A stretch of 9,409 nt of DNA from Clostridia bacterium (GTDB lineage: Bacteria; Bacillota; Clostridia; Oscillospirales; Acutalibacteraceae). Shown here piece by piece: positions 1-6,578 of this stretch. Every line of letters starts with the position of its first letter. Position 1 is the stretch's first letter. Where the stretch lies: contig JAFWCS010000433.1 in assembly GCA_017534365.1 (NCBI GenBank), positions 1 to 9,409 on the forward strand. Reading direction: 5' to 3'. Both the position numbers and the translations under genes were made by a program. The notes below the pieces were generated by a model. It was not told the DNA's origin, ran no database searches, and saw only the letters and a list, made by a program, of their open reading frames with translations.

Positions 1-783
1 AATAAATACCGCTGGATCGACGCGATCTCCGGCCTGATCGACGCGCTGGGCAACGGCGGCCTGGCCGTGCAGAGCATCATCCTGATCTACACCTGGCGTG
101 AGCTCGGCCTGCTCTTTACGATCATCACGAATCTGATCGCCTTCATGGGCAATCCCGGCGCCTTCCTTTCGCCCTGGATCCGCAAACGCTTCCAATACAA
201 GACGCTGGTCATTTTCAAGCGTCTGATCTTTGCCGCCCAGGGTGCGGGCTACATCCTCGCCTGCTGGGTCTTCCGCGACAATTACTTCATGAGCGGCCTT
301 GTGATGCTCATCTCCCTGTGCATCGGCGATATGCTGACCTCGGCGGTCAAGCTCTCCGAGCAGGATATGGGCGTGCGTCTGAGCGACTATCAGATGTATC
401 TCTCCGGCGAACGGCTTGAGAACTACGCGGGCGTCGTCGGCTGGTTCACCGGCCCCTTCGGCGCGCTGATCAGCCTGATCATCCCGATCATTTTCTACCG
501 GTTCGGCCTGACCTCGGATTACGACATCCTCTTCGTGGACGATATCCGCTCCAAGTGCATGATCGTCGGCGTGGCCTTCGACCTTGTGGGGCACCTGCTC
601 TGCTGCCTGCCCTATCTGTTCTTCTGGGACTACACCGACGAAAAGCACGCCAAGGTGGTGGAAGCACTCAAGGAGCGCGAACGCATCGCCCAGCGTGCCG
701 ACGCGACGGAGGCCGACATTTACGCCAACCTGAGCGCCGACGCCGCAAAGGCGACGGATCAGCAGCCCGCCATGAAGGCGTGA
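1..783 (+). CDS. MFS sugar:cation symporter, GPH (melibiose carrier-like) family, C-terminal part
   Basis: The frame is open from the first base, so the 5' end lies outside the window; 260 residues are visible, roughly the C-terminal half of a GPH permease of about 450-500. Several hydrophobic segments are seen, for example the stretches around SIILIYTW, LLFTIITNLIAFMG, GLVMLISLCIGDML, GALISLIIPIIFY and VGVAFDLVGHLLCCLPYLFF. The loop motif DYQMYLSGERLE resembles the Asp-Tyr...Gly-x-Arg-x-Glu signature of the GPH family. The last 50 or so residues are a charged cytoplasmic tail rich in Glu, Lys and Ala. GPH carriers import glycosides, pentosides or hexuronides with Na+ or H+. The alpha-galactosidase 2.7 kb downstream suggests an alpha-galactoside substrate, but that is inference: two leftward genes lie between them, so they are not one operon. 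The family call is firm; the substrate is not. Confidence 0.82.
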   Translation, partial: NKYRWIDAISGLIDALGNGGLAVQSIILIYTWRELGLLFTIITNLIAFMGNPGAFLSPWIRKRFQYKTLVIFKRLIFAAQGAGYILACWVFRDNYFMSGLVMLISLCIGDMLTSAVKLSEQDMGVRLSDYQMYLSGERLENYAGVVGWFTGPFGALISLIIPIIFYRFGLTSDYDILFVDDIRSKCMIVGVAFDLVGHLLCCLPYLFFWDYTDEKHAKVVEALKERERIAQRADATEADIYANLSADAAKATDQQPAMKA

Positions 784-800
784 AAAACAAACATAAGCAG

Positions 801-852
801 CAAGGCGCCCGCGCTCCGAACGAGGAACGCAGGCGCCTTGATTTCTGTTTTT
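801..852. terminator. Bidirectional rho-independent terminator
   Basis: A perfect 9-bp stem, CAAGGCGCC (801-809) with GGCGCCTTG (832-840), can extend inward by GCG/CGC after one mismatch. On the plus strand it is followed by ATTTCTGTTTTT. On the minus strand the other flank (783-790) reads as a T-rich run. It lies between the end of the symporter and the end of the leftward secreted-protein gene, so it can serve both convergent transcripts. The T-run overlaps the stop codon of the leftward gene. Confidence 0.85.
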
Positions 853-2116
853 ATGCCGCCGGCCCGCCGAAGAGTGTGCGCAGCAGGTCAAAGAGCATTG
901 TGAAAAATGCCCGGATCGCGCCAAGGATCGTTGCAAGCAGGCCGGGCTCCTGCGCCGCGGGCGTGACGGCGACGGGCTGCTCCAGATAATACTCCCGATG
1001 GCCGTTGCCGGTGAAATCCAGCCGGAACACCCAGCCCGCCGGATCGTTCGGGTCGGTATCCCAATAATAGGCGTCCAGCAAGAGCGTATATCCCTGCGGG
1101 CAGACGATCGAGAAGGCGACGCCTTCTTCGAGCATGCTTTCCTGCGCGAAAAACACATCCTTCGATCCATCGGCAAACGTAACGGTGACGGTGTCCGGCA
1201 GCGCAAATTCCGTCGGCTCAAGCGTGACGTTCCCCTGCGCGTCGGTCACGGTTTCCCCCTGAATCGCCGGCGTAAATTCTGCCGGCAGCGCGATCGCCGC
1301 GATCAGATCGTCAATGGAGATAAACTGCAGCTCCTGCGTGCGGTCCTGCCCGAAGAGGCGGACTGTCACGCGCTGCGCGCCGCCCTGCAGCGCATCCCCG
1401 TCCACCGTGAAATCCAGATCCGCGCCATACGCAGCGCCGTTCGCGAAGGTCAGGATCCAATCCAGCGGCATAGGACCGTCATGGAAGGAATAGTTCTTCT
1501 TGCCGTTCTCCGTCACGTACGGCTCGACGTCCATCCAAATGCGGTAGGGGCCCTCCATCCGCGGCGGGGTCAGTGCGGTCAGCGCGCCGAGCGCCGTCAG
1601 GGTAATCGCTGCGGCTTCATTGAACTGATCGGGCAAATTGCTGTTGCGCCAGGCGACGAGCAGCTCCTCCCCCTGCGCAAGCGCAACCGCGACACCGCAA
1701 GAGGTTTCGGAAAGGAGCGAGACCGGATCGATCGATTGGTAATATTCCAGGGGCGCTACCAGATTCGATTGGGTCACAGTGGCCAGCACCAGCTCCGCGA
1801 TCGTTGTTTCAATCAGATAAACGCCGGCCTCCGGCGCAAGAAAAGAGGCGCAGGACGCGGTATTTTTGACGTTCACGGTGTGCGTGCCGCTCTCCCATTG
1901 CGCGACGCAGGCGGCTGACAGGATGTGCGGCGGCGGATAATCCGGCTCGGAAATGAAATCGCGGTAGCCTTCCATCCAGATATCGGCAACTTCGCCGGGC
2001 TGCAGCCTGGAATGCGAACCCGCGCCCCAGACGTCCCCGGCGGAGGCGGACATCGGGACGCAGGCCAGAAGCGCTGCGCAAAGAAGCAGTGCGAGGATGC
2101 GACGGACGTTTTTCAT
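851..2116 (-). CDS. Secreted protein of unknown function with C-terminal hydrophobic helix
   Basis: The 421-residue product begins with a Sec signal peptide (KNVRR, hydrophobic core LALLLCAALLACV, likely cleavage ASA|GD near residue 26), so it is exported. Residues about 40-180 look like a beta-rich domain. Residues about 285-325 contain a beta-strand pair around TVTVTFADGSKDVFF, typical of bacterial Ig-like or cell-surface repeat modules. Residues about 391-417 form a hydrophobic amphipathic helix starting PGLLATIL and ending LLRTLFG, with no LPXTG motif and no basic stop-transfer tail. I see no catalytic motif and do not recognise the family. The ATG at 2116 is preceded by AGGGAG about 8 bases upstream, which supports this start. 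The leftward gene 101 bases upstream is co-directional, so read-through is possible, though a weak promoter candidate lies between them. A cell-surface or binding role is inference. Confidence 0.8.
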   Translation of the reverse strand: MKNVRRILALLLCAALLACVPMSASAGDVWGAGSHSRLQPGEVADIWMEGYRDFISEPDYPPPHILSAACVAQWESGTHTVNVKNTASCASFLAPEAGVYLIETTIAELVLATVTQSNLVAPLEYYQSIDPVSLLSETSCGVAVALAQGEELLVAWRNSNLPDQFNEAAAITLTALGALTALTPPRMEGPYRIWMDVEPYVTENGKKNYSFHDGPMPLDWILTFANGAAYGADLDFTVDGDALQGGAQRVTVRLFGQDRTQELQFISIDDLIAAIALPAEFTPAIQGETVTDAQGNVTLEPTEFALPDTVTVTFADGSKDVFFAQESMLEEGVAFSIVCPQGYTLLLDAYYWDTDPNDPAGWVFRLDFTGNGHREYYLEQPVAVTPAAQEPGLLATILGAIRAFFTMLFDLLRTLFGGPAA

Positions 2117-2140
2117 GATGGCAACTCCCTTTCAAATATG

Positions 2141-2169
2141 TTTAAATGAATTGACAACTGTTGAAGCAA
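2141..2169 (-). promoter_or_regulatory. Candidate weak promoter for the 421-residue secreted protein gene
   Basis: On the minus strand TTGCTT (2169-2164) and TTTAAA (2146-2141) are 17 bases apart. They match the sigma-A consensus at three and four of six positions. The leader would be only about 18 bases but would include the ribosome binding site. I see no terminator between this gene and the co-directional gene upstream, so read-through could replace it. Confidence 0.28.
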
Positions 2170-2217
2170 AGCGGTGCATTCAAACGCAAGGCAGTTCATC
2201 CGGGCGACATGCGCGGG

Positions 2218-3213
2218 TCAGGCCGCTTCCGACGCGCCGAGGGCGTCGTAGTTTTTCGTTTCCCACAGCAGCCAGACGTCGGCGCCCTGCACATAACAGG
2301 AATCCTCCGTCAGACGATCCTTTGACGGCGCGCGCGTGAAACCGGCGTCCGCGAGGCCGGCCGCGAAGGCCGCCGCCATCTCCGGCGAGCGGAAGGTGAT
2401 GCGCGCCCCGAGCCGGACTTCCTCGTGCGGCTGTCTGAATTCCGTCATCTGCCCCGCGCGATAGCCGGTCACCCACCAATGGGCGTCGTAAGGCCGGGCA
2501 TCGTGCCGATAGGTTTCGCCGCCGTCCTTCGAGGTATAGAGGTCCATCGACATCTGCAGCCAGTCGTCCTCTGCCGGGATGGTAAATTTCGCTTTGTCGG
2601 TTTCCGCCTGTCCGTTCGATGCGCACGGCGCGGTGAAAACGCCGATCTCGCCGCCGAGGAAGAGAAAGCCGTATTGCCCTTTTCTCATCTGAAGCATCCA
2701 CGTTTTTCCTTCATAAGGGAACACGATGCGCACCTGATCGCAGAACATCGCCGCGGCAGGCGCGTAGTACTCATCCACCGCCTGCATAGGGGTGCTCATC
2801 TGCCAGCAGTCCCTGTCATCCGTGAAATACAGCTCGTCCTCGTGGTACGGGTTTTGAACCAAGGCCGGCTTCCTGTCCGGATCAGAAATTGGTTTTGCCG
2901 GTATTTGAGCATCCGCCGGCTTGCCTGCGTCGGCAGCCGCCCGGGTGGACGCCGCCTGCGGTGCGGAAGCCGCGCGCGCAGCCATTGGTTTTTTCGTTGC
3001 CGCCGAAGCTGCCGCGCCTGCCGCCGAAGCTGACAGCGCGAACGCCTCGGTCTGCGCCTGCTGCGACGTCGACTGTACCGTTGCCTGCGCCACTGTCTGC
3101 GCTGTTTCGGCCGGCGTCTTCGCCTGCCTGCCGCGATGGGTCGCCGCGCCCGCCGCAGCCATGCCGCCAAGCAGGATCAGACCCGCCGCGATCAGAACGA
3201 TCCTTCTTTTCAT
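2218..3213 (-). CDS. Exported protein with signal anchor, Ala-rich stalk and DUF4474-like domain
   Basis: I place the start at the ATG at 3213 (331 residues). AGGGGGA lies about 7 bases upstream, and the protein then begins MKRR followed by a hydrophobic core (IVLIAAGLILLGGMAAAGAA). A longer version from a TTG at 3249 lacks such a site. The core is an uncleaved anchor or a signal peptide; there is no lipobox cysteine. Residues about 25-115 are low-complexity, rich in Ala, Gln, Thr and Lys, and look like an extended stalk. Residues about 120-322 are a compact domain with EGKTWMLQMRKGQYGFLFLGGEIG (residues 168-191), HWWVTGYRAGQ and RITFRSPEMAAAF. From memory this pattern (Gly-Lys-x-Trp, Lys-Gly-Gln-Tyr-Gly, Gly-x-Glu-Ile-Gly, His-Trp-Trp-x-Thr-Gly) resembles the DUF4474 family of clostridial proteins, whose function is unknown to me. 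The aligned match is unverified. The gene is divergent from the alpha-galactosidase. Confidence 0.78.
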   Translation of the reverse strand: MKRRIVLIAAGLILLGGMAAAGAATHRGRQAKTPAETAQTVAQATVQSTSQQAQTEAFALSASAAGAAASAATKKPMAARAASAPQAASTRAAADAGKPADAQIPAKPISDPDRKPALVQNPYHEDELYFTDDRDCWQMSTPMQAVDEYYAPAAAMFCDQVRIVFPYEGKTWMLQMRKGQYGFLFLGGEIGVFTAPCASNGQAETDKAKFTIPAEDDWLQMSMDLYTSKDGGETYRHDARPYDAHWWVTGYRAGQMTEFRQPHEEVRLGARITFRSPEMAAAFAAGLADAGFTRAPSKDRLTEDSCYVQGADVWLLWETKNYDALGASEAA

Positions 3214-3338
3214 CTCATGTCCCCCTGTTTTATCTACATTACTTGACAATCGAAAGCGCCGAAAAGTTCACTCGCAGGGAGAATCTCGCGAAAAAATTTA
3301 TTCGTTCCGTCTGCCTGCGGGCAAAGCGCAGAAGGGCG

Positions 3339-3375
3339 CGTTCGATTTCCATAAAAAAGTGATGGAAATCGAGCG
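3339..3375. repeat. Inverted repeat, 11-bp perfect arms extendable to 14
   Basis: TCGATTTCCAT (3342-3352) pairs with ATGGAAATCGA (3362-3372) around a 9-base loop beginning AAAAAA. The stem extends outward by one T-G wobble and two more pairs. No T-run follows on either strand, so it is not a standard terminator. It lies about 75 bases upstream of the alpha-galactosidase -35 box and upstream of the leftward gene. It could be a regulator binding site; no regulator gene is in the window. Confidence 0.6.
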
Positions 3376-3388
3376 GATTGTTGCACGG

Positions 3389-3416
3389 GCGCTTCCTTTT
3401 TTGCTGCCGGAAGCGC
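3389..3416. repeat. Inverted repeat, 8-bp perfect arms
   Basis: GCGCTTCC (3389-3396) pairs with GGAAGCGC (3409-3416) around a 12-base loop that begins TTTTTT. On the plus strand it is followed by AAAAAA, not T, so it is not a terminator. It lies 13 bases after the preceding inverted repeat and about 32 bases before the -35 box of the alpha-galactosidase promoter. Confidence 0.5.
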
Positions 3417-3448
3417 AAAAAATAATTGCTGATTTTTCAAAAAACCTA

Positions 3449-3477
3449 TTGTTGCGGCCTTTGTTTTATTGTATAAT
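3449..3477 (+). promoter_or_regulatory. Sigma-A-type promoter of the alpha-galactosidase gene
   Basis: TTGTTG (3449-3454) and a perfect TATAAT (3472-3477) are separated by the ideal 17 bases in an A+T-rich stretch. Transcription would begin near 3484, about 30 bases before the start codon. The two inverted repeats just upstream may be its control sites. Confidence 0.75.
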
Positions 3478-3512
3478 AGACTCAGATTATTTGAAAAGGA
3501 TGGCTGCTTGTT

Positions 3513-5189
3513 ATGAAAAACCCGAGATTTACCGTTTCCTATACCTGCGACGGGCAGGACTATACGATCCACGCCGCGCAGAATACGCACTACGTGATCG
3601 AGCACGAGATCACGGAATGCGGCGTCATCGCCCGCCTGCTGCCGCGCGCGCGCCTGACGCTCAAGCGGATCGATCTGACCTTCGATTATGACATCGCGCC
3701 GGAGGATCTCTTCTTCGGCAACGGCTATCAGGCCTGGACCACCACGCGCGAATACAGCCGCAAGGACCGGATGCAGGGCATCACCAGGCTTGCCGCGCCC
3801 GGCCTGCTGCACATGCTCGCCTCCACCTCCGGCGACGCGCGCTTCGTTCAGACGCTGCGGGCGCCCGGCGAATTCTACAGCCACACTTACACCTATATCA
3901 GGAACCACAACGAGCTGCTGCTGATCGGTTCGCTGACCGAGCGGCAGGGCTTCACCGTGATCTACGCCGATATGAACAAGGGCACGCTGACGATCAGCAA
4001 GGACGTCGAGGGCGTGACCGTGACCGAGCCTTACGATCTGATGACGATCGCGATCGAGCGCGGCGACTATGACGCGGTCTTCGACGCCTATTTCAAACGC
4101 ATGGGGCTCTCCAAGCCGCGGATCGATCACATGTCCGGCTACACCTCCTGGTACAACTACTTCCAGAAGATCGACGAAAAGATCATCCTGCGCGATCTGG
4201 ACGCGCTCGACCGCGCCAGGGACAGCGTCTCCATCTTCCAGGTGGATGACGGCTACGAAACCTTCGTGGGCGACTGGCTGGATCACAACGGCGAGCGCTT
4301 CCCGCTGGGCATGGACTACATCGCGAAGAAGATCCACGAAAAAGGCTACATGGCCGGCATCTGGATGGCGCCGTTCAGCGTGCAGCGCACGTCGCGCACC
4401 TATAAGGAGCACCCGGACTGGGTCATCCGCGACCGCCGCGGCCTGCCGATGCTGGGCGTTGTCGCCTGGGGCGGCGCGTATACGCTGGATATTTACAATG
4501 AGGACGCCCGCGCCTATATCAAATCCTTCTTTGACGTGGTGCTCAACCAGTGGCAGTATGACATGGTCAAGCTCGACTTCCTCTACAGCCAGTGCATGGA
4601 GCCGCGCAACAACAAATCCCGCGGCACGATCATGTGCGAGGCGATGGAATTCCTGCGCGAATGCTGCGGCGACAAACTGATCCTCGGCTGCGGCGTGCCG
4701 CTGGGCGCGGCCTTCGGCTACGTGGACGCCTGCCGCATCAGCTGCGACGTCGATCTGAAATTCGCCGGCAAGATCTACAACAAGCTCCACGTCAACAACG
4801 AAGTTCCCTCCGCGCGCAACGCGATCAACAACGCGATCTTCCGCCGCCATCTCAACGGCCGCGCCTTATGCAACGATCCGGACGTCTTCTTCCTGCGCTA
4901 CAGCAACCTGGAATTCAACCTCGAGCAGAAGCTCCTGCTCGCCGGCGTCAATCATATCTTCGGCGACGTGCTCTTCGTTTCCGACAACGCCGAGGAATAC
5001 GCCAACAGCGACTGGGCGGTGCTGAAAAAAGCCTTCGACCGGTGCGATCTCAAGATCCTGTCCGCCGATTATATCAGCAGCGACTGCATTCTCGTGCAGC
5101 TGGAGGATCACGGTGAGAAGAAAACGCTCCACATGGATCTGTCCACGGGCGAGAGCAACATCAAAGACATCCTGCACTTCGAACGATAA
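3513..5189 (+). CDS. Alpha-galactosidase, GH36 type (Thermotoga GalA-like), cytoplasmic
   Basis: A 558-residue glycoside hydrolase that removes terminal alpha-galactose, for example from melibiose or raffinose-type sugars. The N-terminal part (about 1-200) is beta-sandwich-like and the rest is a catalytic barrel. Motifs in order: SWYNYF (212-217); QVDDGYE...GDW (243-255), lining the sugar site; GIWMAPF (282-288); KLDFLYS (353-359), with Asp355 as the likely nucleophile; GCGVPLG (392-398); and RISCDVD (408-414), with Asp412 as the likely acid/base. NDPDVFFLR (454-462) is another clan hallmark. The KxDFL and GCGxPL patterns and the 57-residue spacing match the short Thermotoga maritima GalA better than the 700-residue GH36 enzymes. 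There is no signal peptide, so it acts on imported sugar, agreeing with a GPH symporter nearby. AAAGGA lies 12 bases before the ATG, a slightly long spacing. Related substrates cannot be excluded. Confidence 0.88.
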   Translation: MKNPRFTVSYTCDGQDYTIHAAQNTHYVIEHEITECGVIARLLPRARLTLKRIDLTFDYDIAPEDLFFGNGYQAWTTTREYSRKDRMQGITRLAAPGLLHMLASTSGDARFVQTLRAPGEFYSHTYTYIRNHNELLLIGSLTERQGFTVIYADMNKGTLTISKDVEGVTVTEPYDLMTIAIERGDYDAVFDAYFKRMGLSKPRIDHMSGYTSWYNYFQKIDEKIILRDLDALDRARDSVSIFQVDDGYETFVGDWLDHNGERFPLGMDYIAKKIHEKGYMAGIWMAPFSVQRTSRTYKEHPDWVIRDRRGLPMLGVVAWGGAYTLDIYNEDARAYIKSFFDVVLNQWQYDMVKLDFLYSQCMEPRNNKSRGTIMCEAMEFLRECCGDKLILGCGVPLGAAFGYVDACRISCDVDLKFAGKIYNKLHVNNEVPSARNAINNAIFRRHLNGRALCNDPDVFFLRYSNLEFNLEQKLLLAGVNHIFGDVLFVSDNAEEYANSDWAVLKKAFDRCDLKILSADYISSDCILVQLEDHGEKKTLHMDLSTGESNIKDILHFER

Positions 5190-5196
5190 TGCATCT

Positions 5197-5246
5197 GACG
5201 GCGTCTGTTTTGCTCCTTCGCTTGACAGCGCCGTCTGTCTTTTGTT
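5197..5246 (+). terminator. Rho-independent terminator of the alpha-galactosidase gene
   Basis: GACGGCG (5197-5203) pairs with CGCCGTC (5229-5235). With one bulged T the stem continues as CTG/CAG, giving 10 pairs and an 18-base loop. The T-rich tract TGTCTTTTGTT follows. It begins 7 bases after the stop codon. Its 3' arm overlaps the -35 box of the next promoter. Confidence 0.65.
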
Positions 5247-5250
5247 AAAT
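5222..5250 (+). promoter_or_regulatory. Sigma-A-type promoter of the metallophosphoesterase gene
   Basis: A consensus TTGACA (5222-5227) stands 17 bases before TTAAAT (5245-5250; four of six matches). It leaves a short leader carrying AAGGAGGG (5265-5272) seven bases before the ATG at 5280. The -35 box sits in the loop and 3' arm of the preceding terminator hairpin. Confidence 0.7.
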
Positions 5251-5279
5251 TAAGGTATTCTTTCAAGGAGGGACAAGCA

Positions 5280-6482
5280 ATGAAAAAAGCCATCGGCATT
5301 CTGCTTTGCACCGCGCTGCTGCTGGCGGCAGCCTCCCCCGCGTTCGCGGGCGAGGCGCCGGACGCGCTGACTTTCGGCGCGGACGGGACTTTTAAGATCC
5401 TGCATCTGACCGACACGCAGGACGACCATCATCCTGCCGCCGCCATGATCGCGCTCATCGAGGAGGCGATCGCGCAGACGCAGCCGGATCTGATCGTCTT
5501 CACCGGCGATTTAGTCGAGGATTCCCGCGTGGGCGACGCCCTGACCGACGACGATCCGCTGCATGAGGGCGTGGTCGTGAAAGGCATGGACGGCGAGATC
5601 GACCACGACGCGACGCTTGCCAACATCGAGGCGGCGAGCGACGCCGTGCTCTCCGTCTTCGAGGCCTCCGGCATCCCCTTCGCCCTCACGCAGGGCAACA
5701 ACGACCACAAATGCGGCATCACCAACGGGGAATGGCTGCAGCTTTACAGCCGCTATGCCGGCAATCTGACCTTTGACGAAAGCGACGACGACCTCGGCCG
5801 GATCGACTATCACCTCGAGATCAAAAACGCAGCCGGCGCGACGGCCTGCAATCTCTGGCTGATGGATACCGGCAGAAGCGGCATTGATCCGCAGTCGATC
5901 GCCTGGTATCAGGCGACGTCCGACGCGCTGACGGCGGCGAACGGCGGCACGCCCGTGCCCGCCTATGTGTTCCAGCACATCTGGACAGCCGACGTCGGCA
6001 ATCTCTTCGTTCCTTGCAGCCCGTTCGACAGCGGCGCGCGCTGCAAGGACGGCAAATTCTACCGGCCGGATCCGGACCGCACGACCGGCGCGAGCGTTTA
6101 CGGCTATGCGCCGTGCGAGGCGAGCGAGGAATTCCTGGCCTGGAAGGCGCAGGGCGACGTGGTGGCCGCTTACTTCGGCCACGAGCACGTGGAGGGCTTC
6201 TCCGGCAATGTGGACGGCATCGAGCTGGGCTTCACCTACGGGCTTGAATTCGCAAAACCCGGCCCCTACGGCTACCGCCTGATCACGCTGCACGAGGAGG
6301 ATCCCGCCCGCATCGACACCGCGCTGATCCAGTATACGCCCGGCCTCAAGGGCAGCCTGCTGAACTTCATGCTCGACGACGGGCCCCTGTTCCCGCGCGT
6401 GACGCCCGGCCTCAAGGCGCTGGACGCGCTGCGGAATTTCACGATCAGCATGATCTCCGCGATCATCAGCCTGTTTTCATGA
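5280..6482 (+). CDS. Secreted calcineurin-like metallophosphoesterase
   Basis: The 400-residue product starts with a clear Sec signal peptide (MKKAIGILLC..., probable cleavage AFA|GE near residue 23). The mature protein has the dinuclear-metal phosphoesterase motifs in the expected order: LHLTDTQD (41-48; Asp45 and Gln47 in place of the common DxH), FTGDLVED (74-81; Asp77), GNNDH (139-143; a variant of GNHD/E), FQHIW (231-235; His233) and GHEH (300-303). This layout resembles the Dcr2/purple-acid-phosphatase-29-like branch. The substrate is unknown: phosphomonoesters, nucleotides or phosphodiesters are all possible. Residues 376-400, after TPGL, form a hydrophobic amphipathic C-terminal helix ending ISLFS, similar in style to the tail of the 421-residue secreted protein in this window. 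The start is set by a near-perfect AAGGAGGG seven bases upstream. The gene has its own promoter and ends at a bidirectional terminator. Confidence 0.9.
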   Translation: MKKAIGILLCTALLLAAASPAFAGEAPDALTFGADGTFKILHLTDTQDDHHPAAAMIALIEEAIAQTQPDLIVFTGDLVEDSRVGDALTDDDPLHEGVVVKGMDGEIDHDATLANIEAASDAVLSVFEASGIPFALTQGNNDHKCGITNGEWLQLYSRYAGNLTFDESDDDLGRIDYHLEIKNAAGATACNLWLMDTGRSGIDPQSIAWYQATSDALTAANGGTPVPAYVFQHIWTADVGNLFVPCSPFDSGARCKDGKFYRPDPDRTTGASVYGYAPCEASEEFLAWKAQGDVVAAYFGHEHVEGFSGNVDGIELGFTYGLEFAKPGPYGYRLITLHEEDPARIDTALIQYTPGLKGSLLNFMLDDGPLFPRVTPGLKALDALRNFTISMISAIISLFS

Positions 6483-6510
6483 TCCGCCCGCTCCCCTGCG
6501 ATCAAACGAT

Positions 6511-6563
6511 AAAAAAACAGCCCGCGCGGCGCTTTCAGATCCCGAAAGCCTCGCGCGGGTTTT
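6511..6563. terminator. Bidirectional rho-independent terminator
   Basis: CCCGCGCG (6521-6528) pairs with CGCGCGGG (6552-6559). After a 2x2 internal loop, GCTTTC (6531-6536) pairs with GAAAGC (6544-6549). TTTT follows on the plus strand. The AAAAAAA at 6511-6517 gives a strong T-run on the minus strand. It lies between the convergent metallophosphoesterase and ABC exporter genes and looks stronger in the leftward direction. Confidence 0.9.
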
Positions 6564-6578
6564 CTCATTTGATTTGCT

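Larger units (their letters stand above)
3214..3512. other. Divergent intergenic region, A+T-richer than its surroundings
   Basis: This stretch lies between the leftward DUF4474-like gene and the rightward alpha-galactosidase. It holds the ribosome binding site of the leftward gene (3220-3226), two perfect inverted repeats (3339-3375 and 3389-3416) and a good rightward promoter (3449-3477). No convincing coding frame was seen: the open frames crossing it are parts of antisense shadows. TTGTCA on the minus strand (3249-3244) resembles a -35 box for the leftward gene, but no -10 box lies at the right spacing. Confidence 0.6.

Noticed and set aside
998..1918. Rightward open frame of 306 codons opposite the 421-residue secreted protein
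   Set aside because: The leftward frame has a signal peptide, a good ribosome binding site and Ig-like strands. The rightward frame is Arg-rich with no motif.
3214..3249. Upstream TTG start giving a 343-residue form of the DUF4474-like protein
   Set aside because: The TTG has no ribosome binding site at good spacing. The internal ATG at 3213 has AGGGGGA about 7 bases upstream and starts a proper signal sequence.
3389..3416. Inverted repeat considered as a terminator
   Set aside because: It is followed by A residues on the plus strand and by CCCGTGC on the minus strand, with no T-run after the stem in either direction.
3234..4850. Long leftward open frame of 538 codons opposite the alpha-galactosidase
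   Set aside because: It is antisense to a protein with clear catalytic motifs. Its translation is a Val/Asp/Ala/Arg/His-rich string with no recognisable domain, typical of the antisense of G+C-rich coding DNA.
5511..6293. Leftward open frame of 260 codons opposite the metallophosphoesterase
   Set aside because: It is antisense to a well-supported gene and has a low-complexity Val/Ala/Arg/Gly composition.
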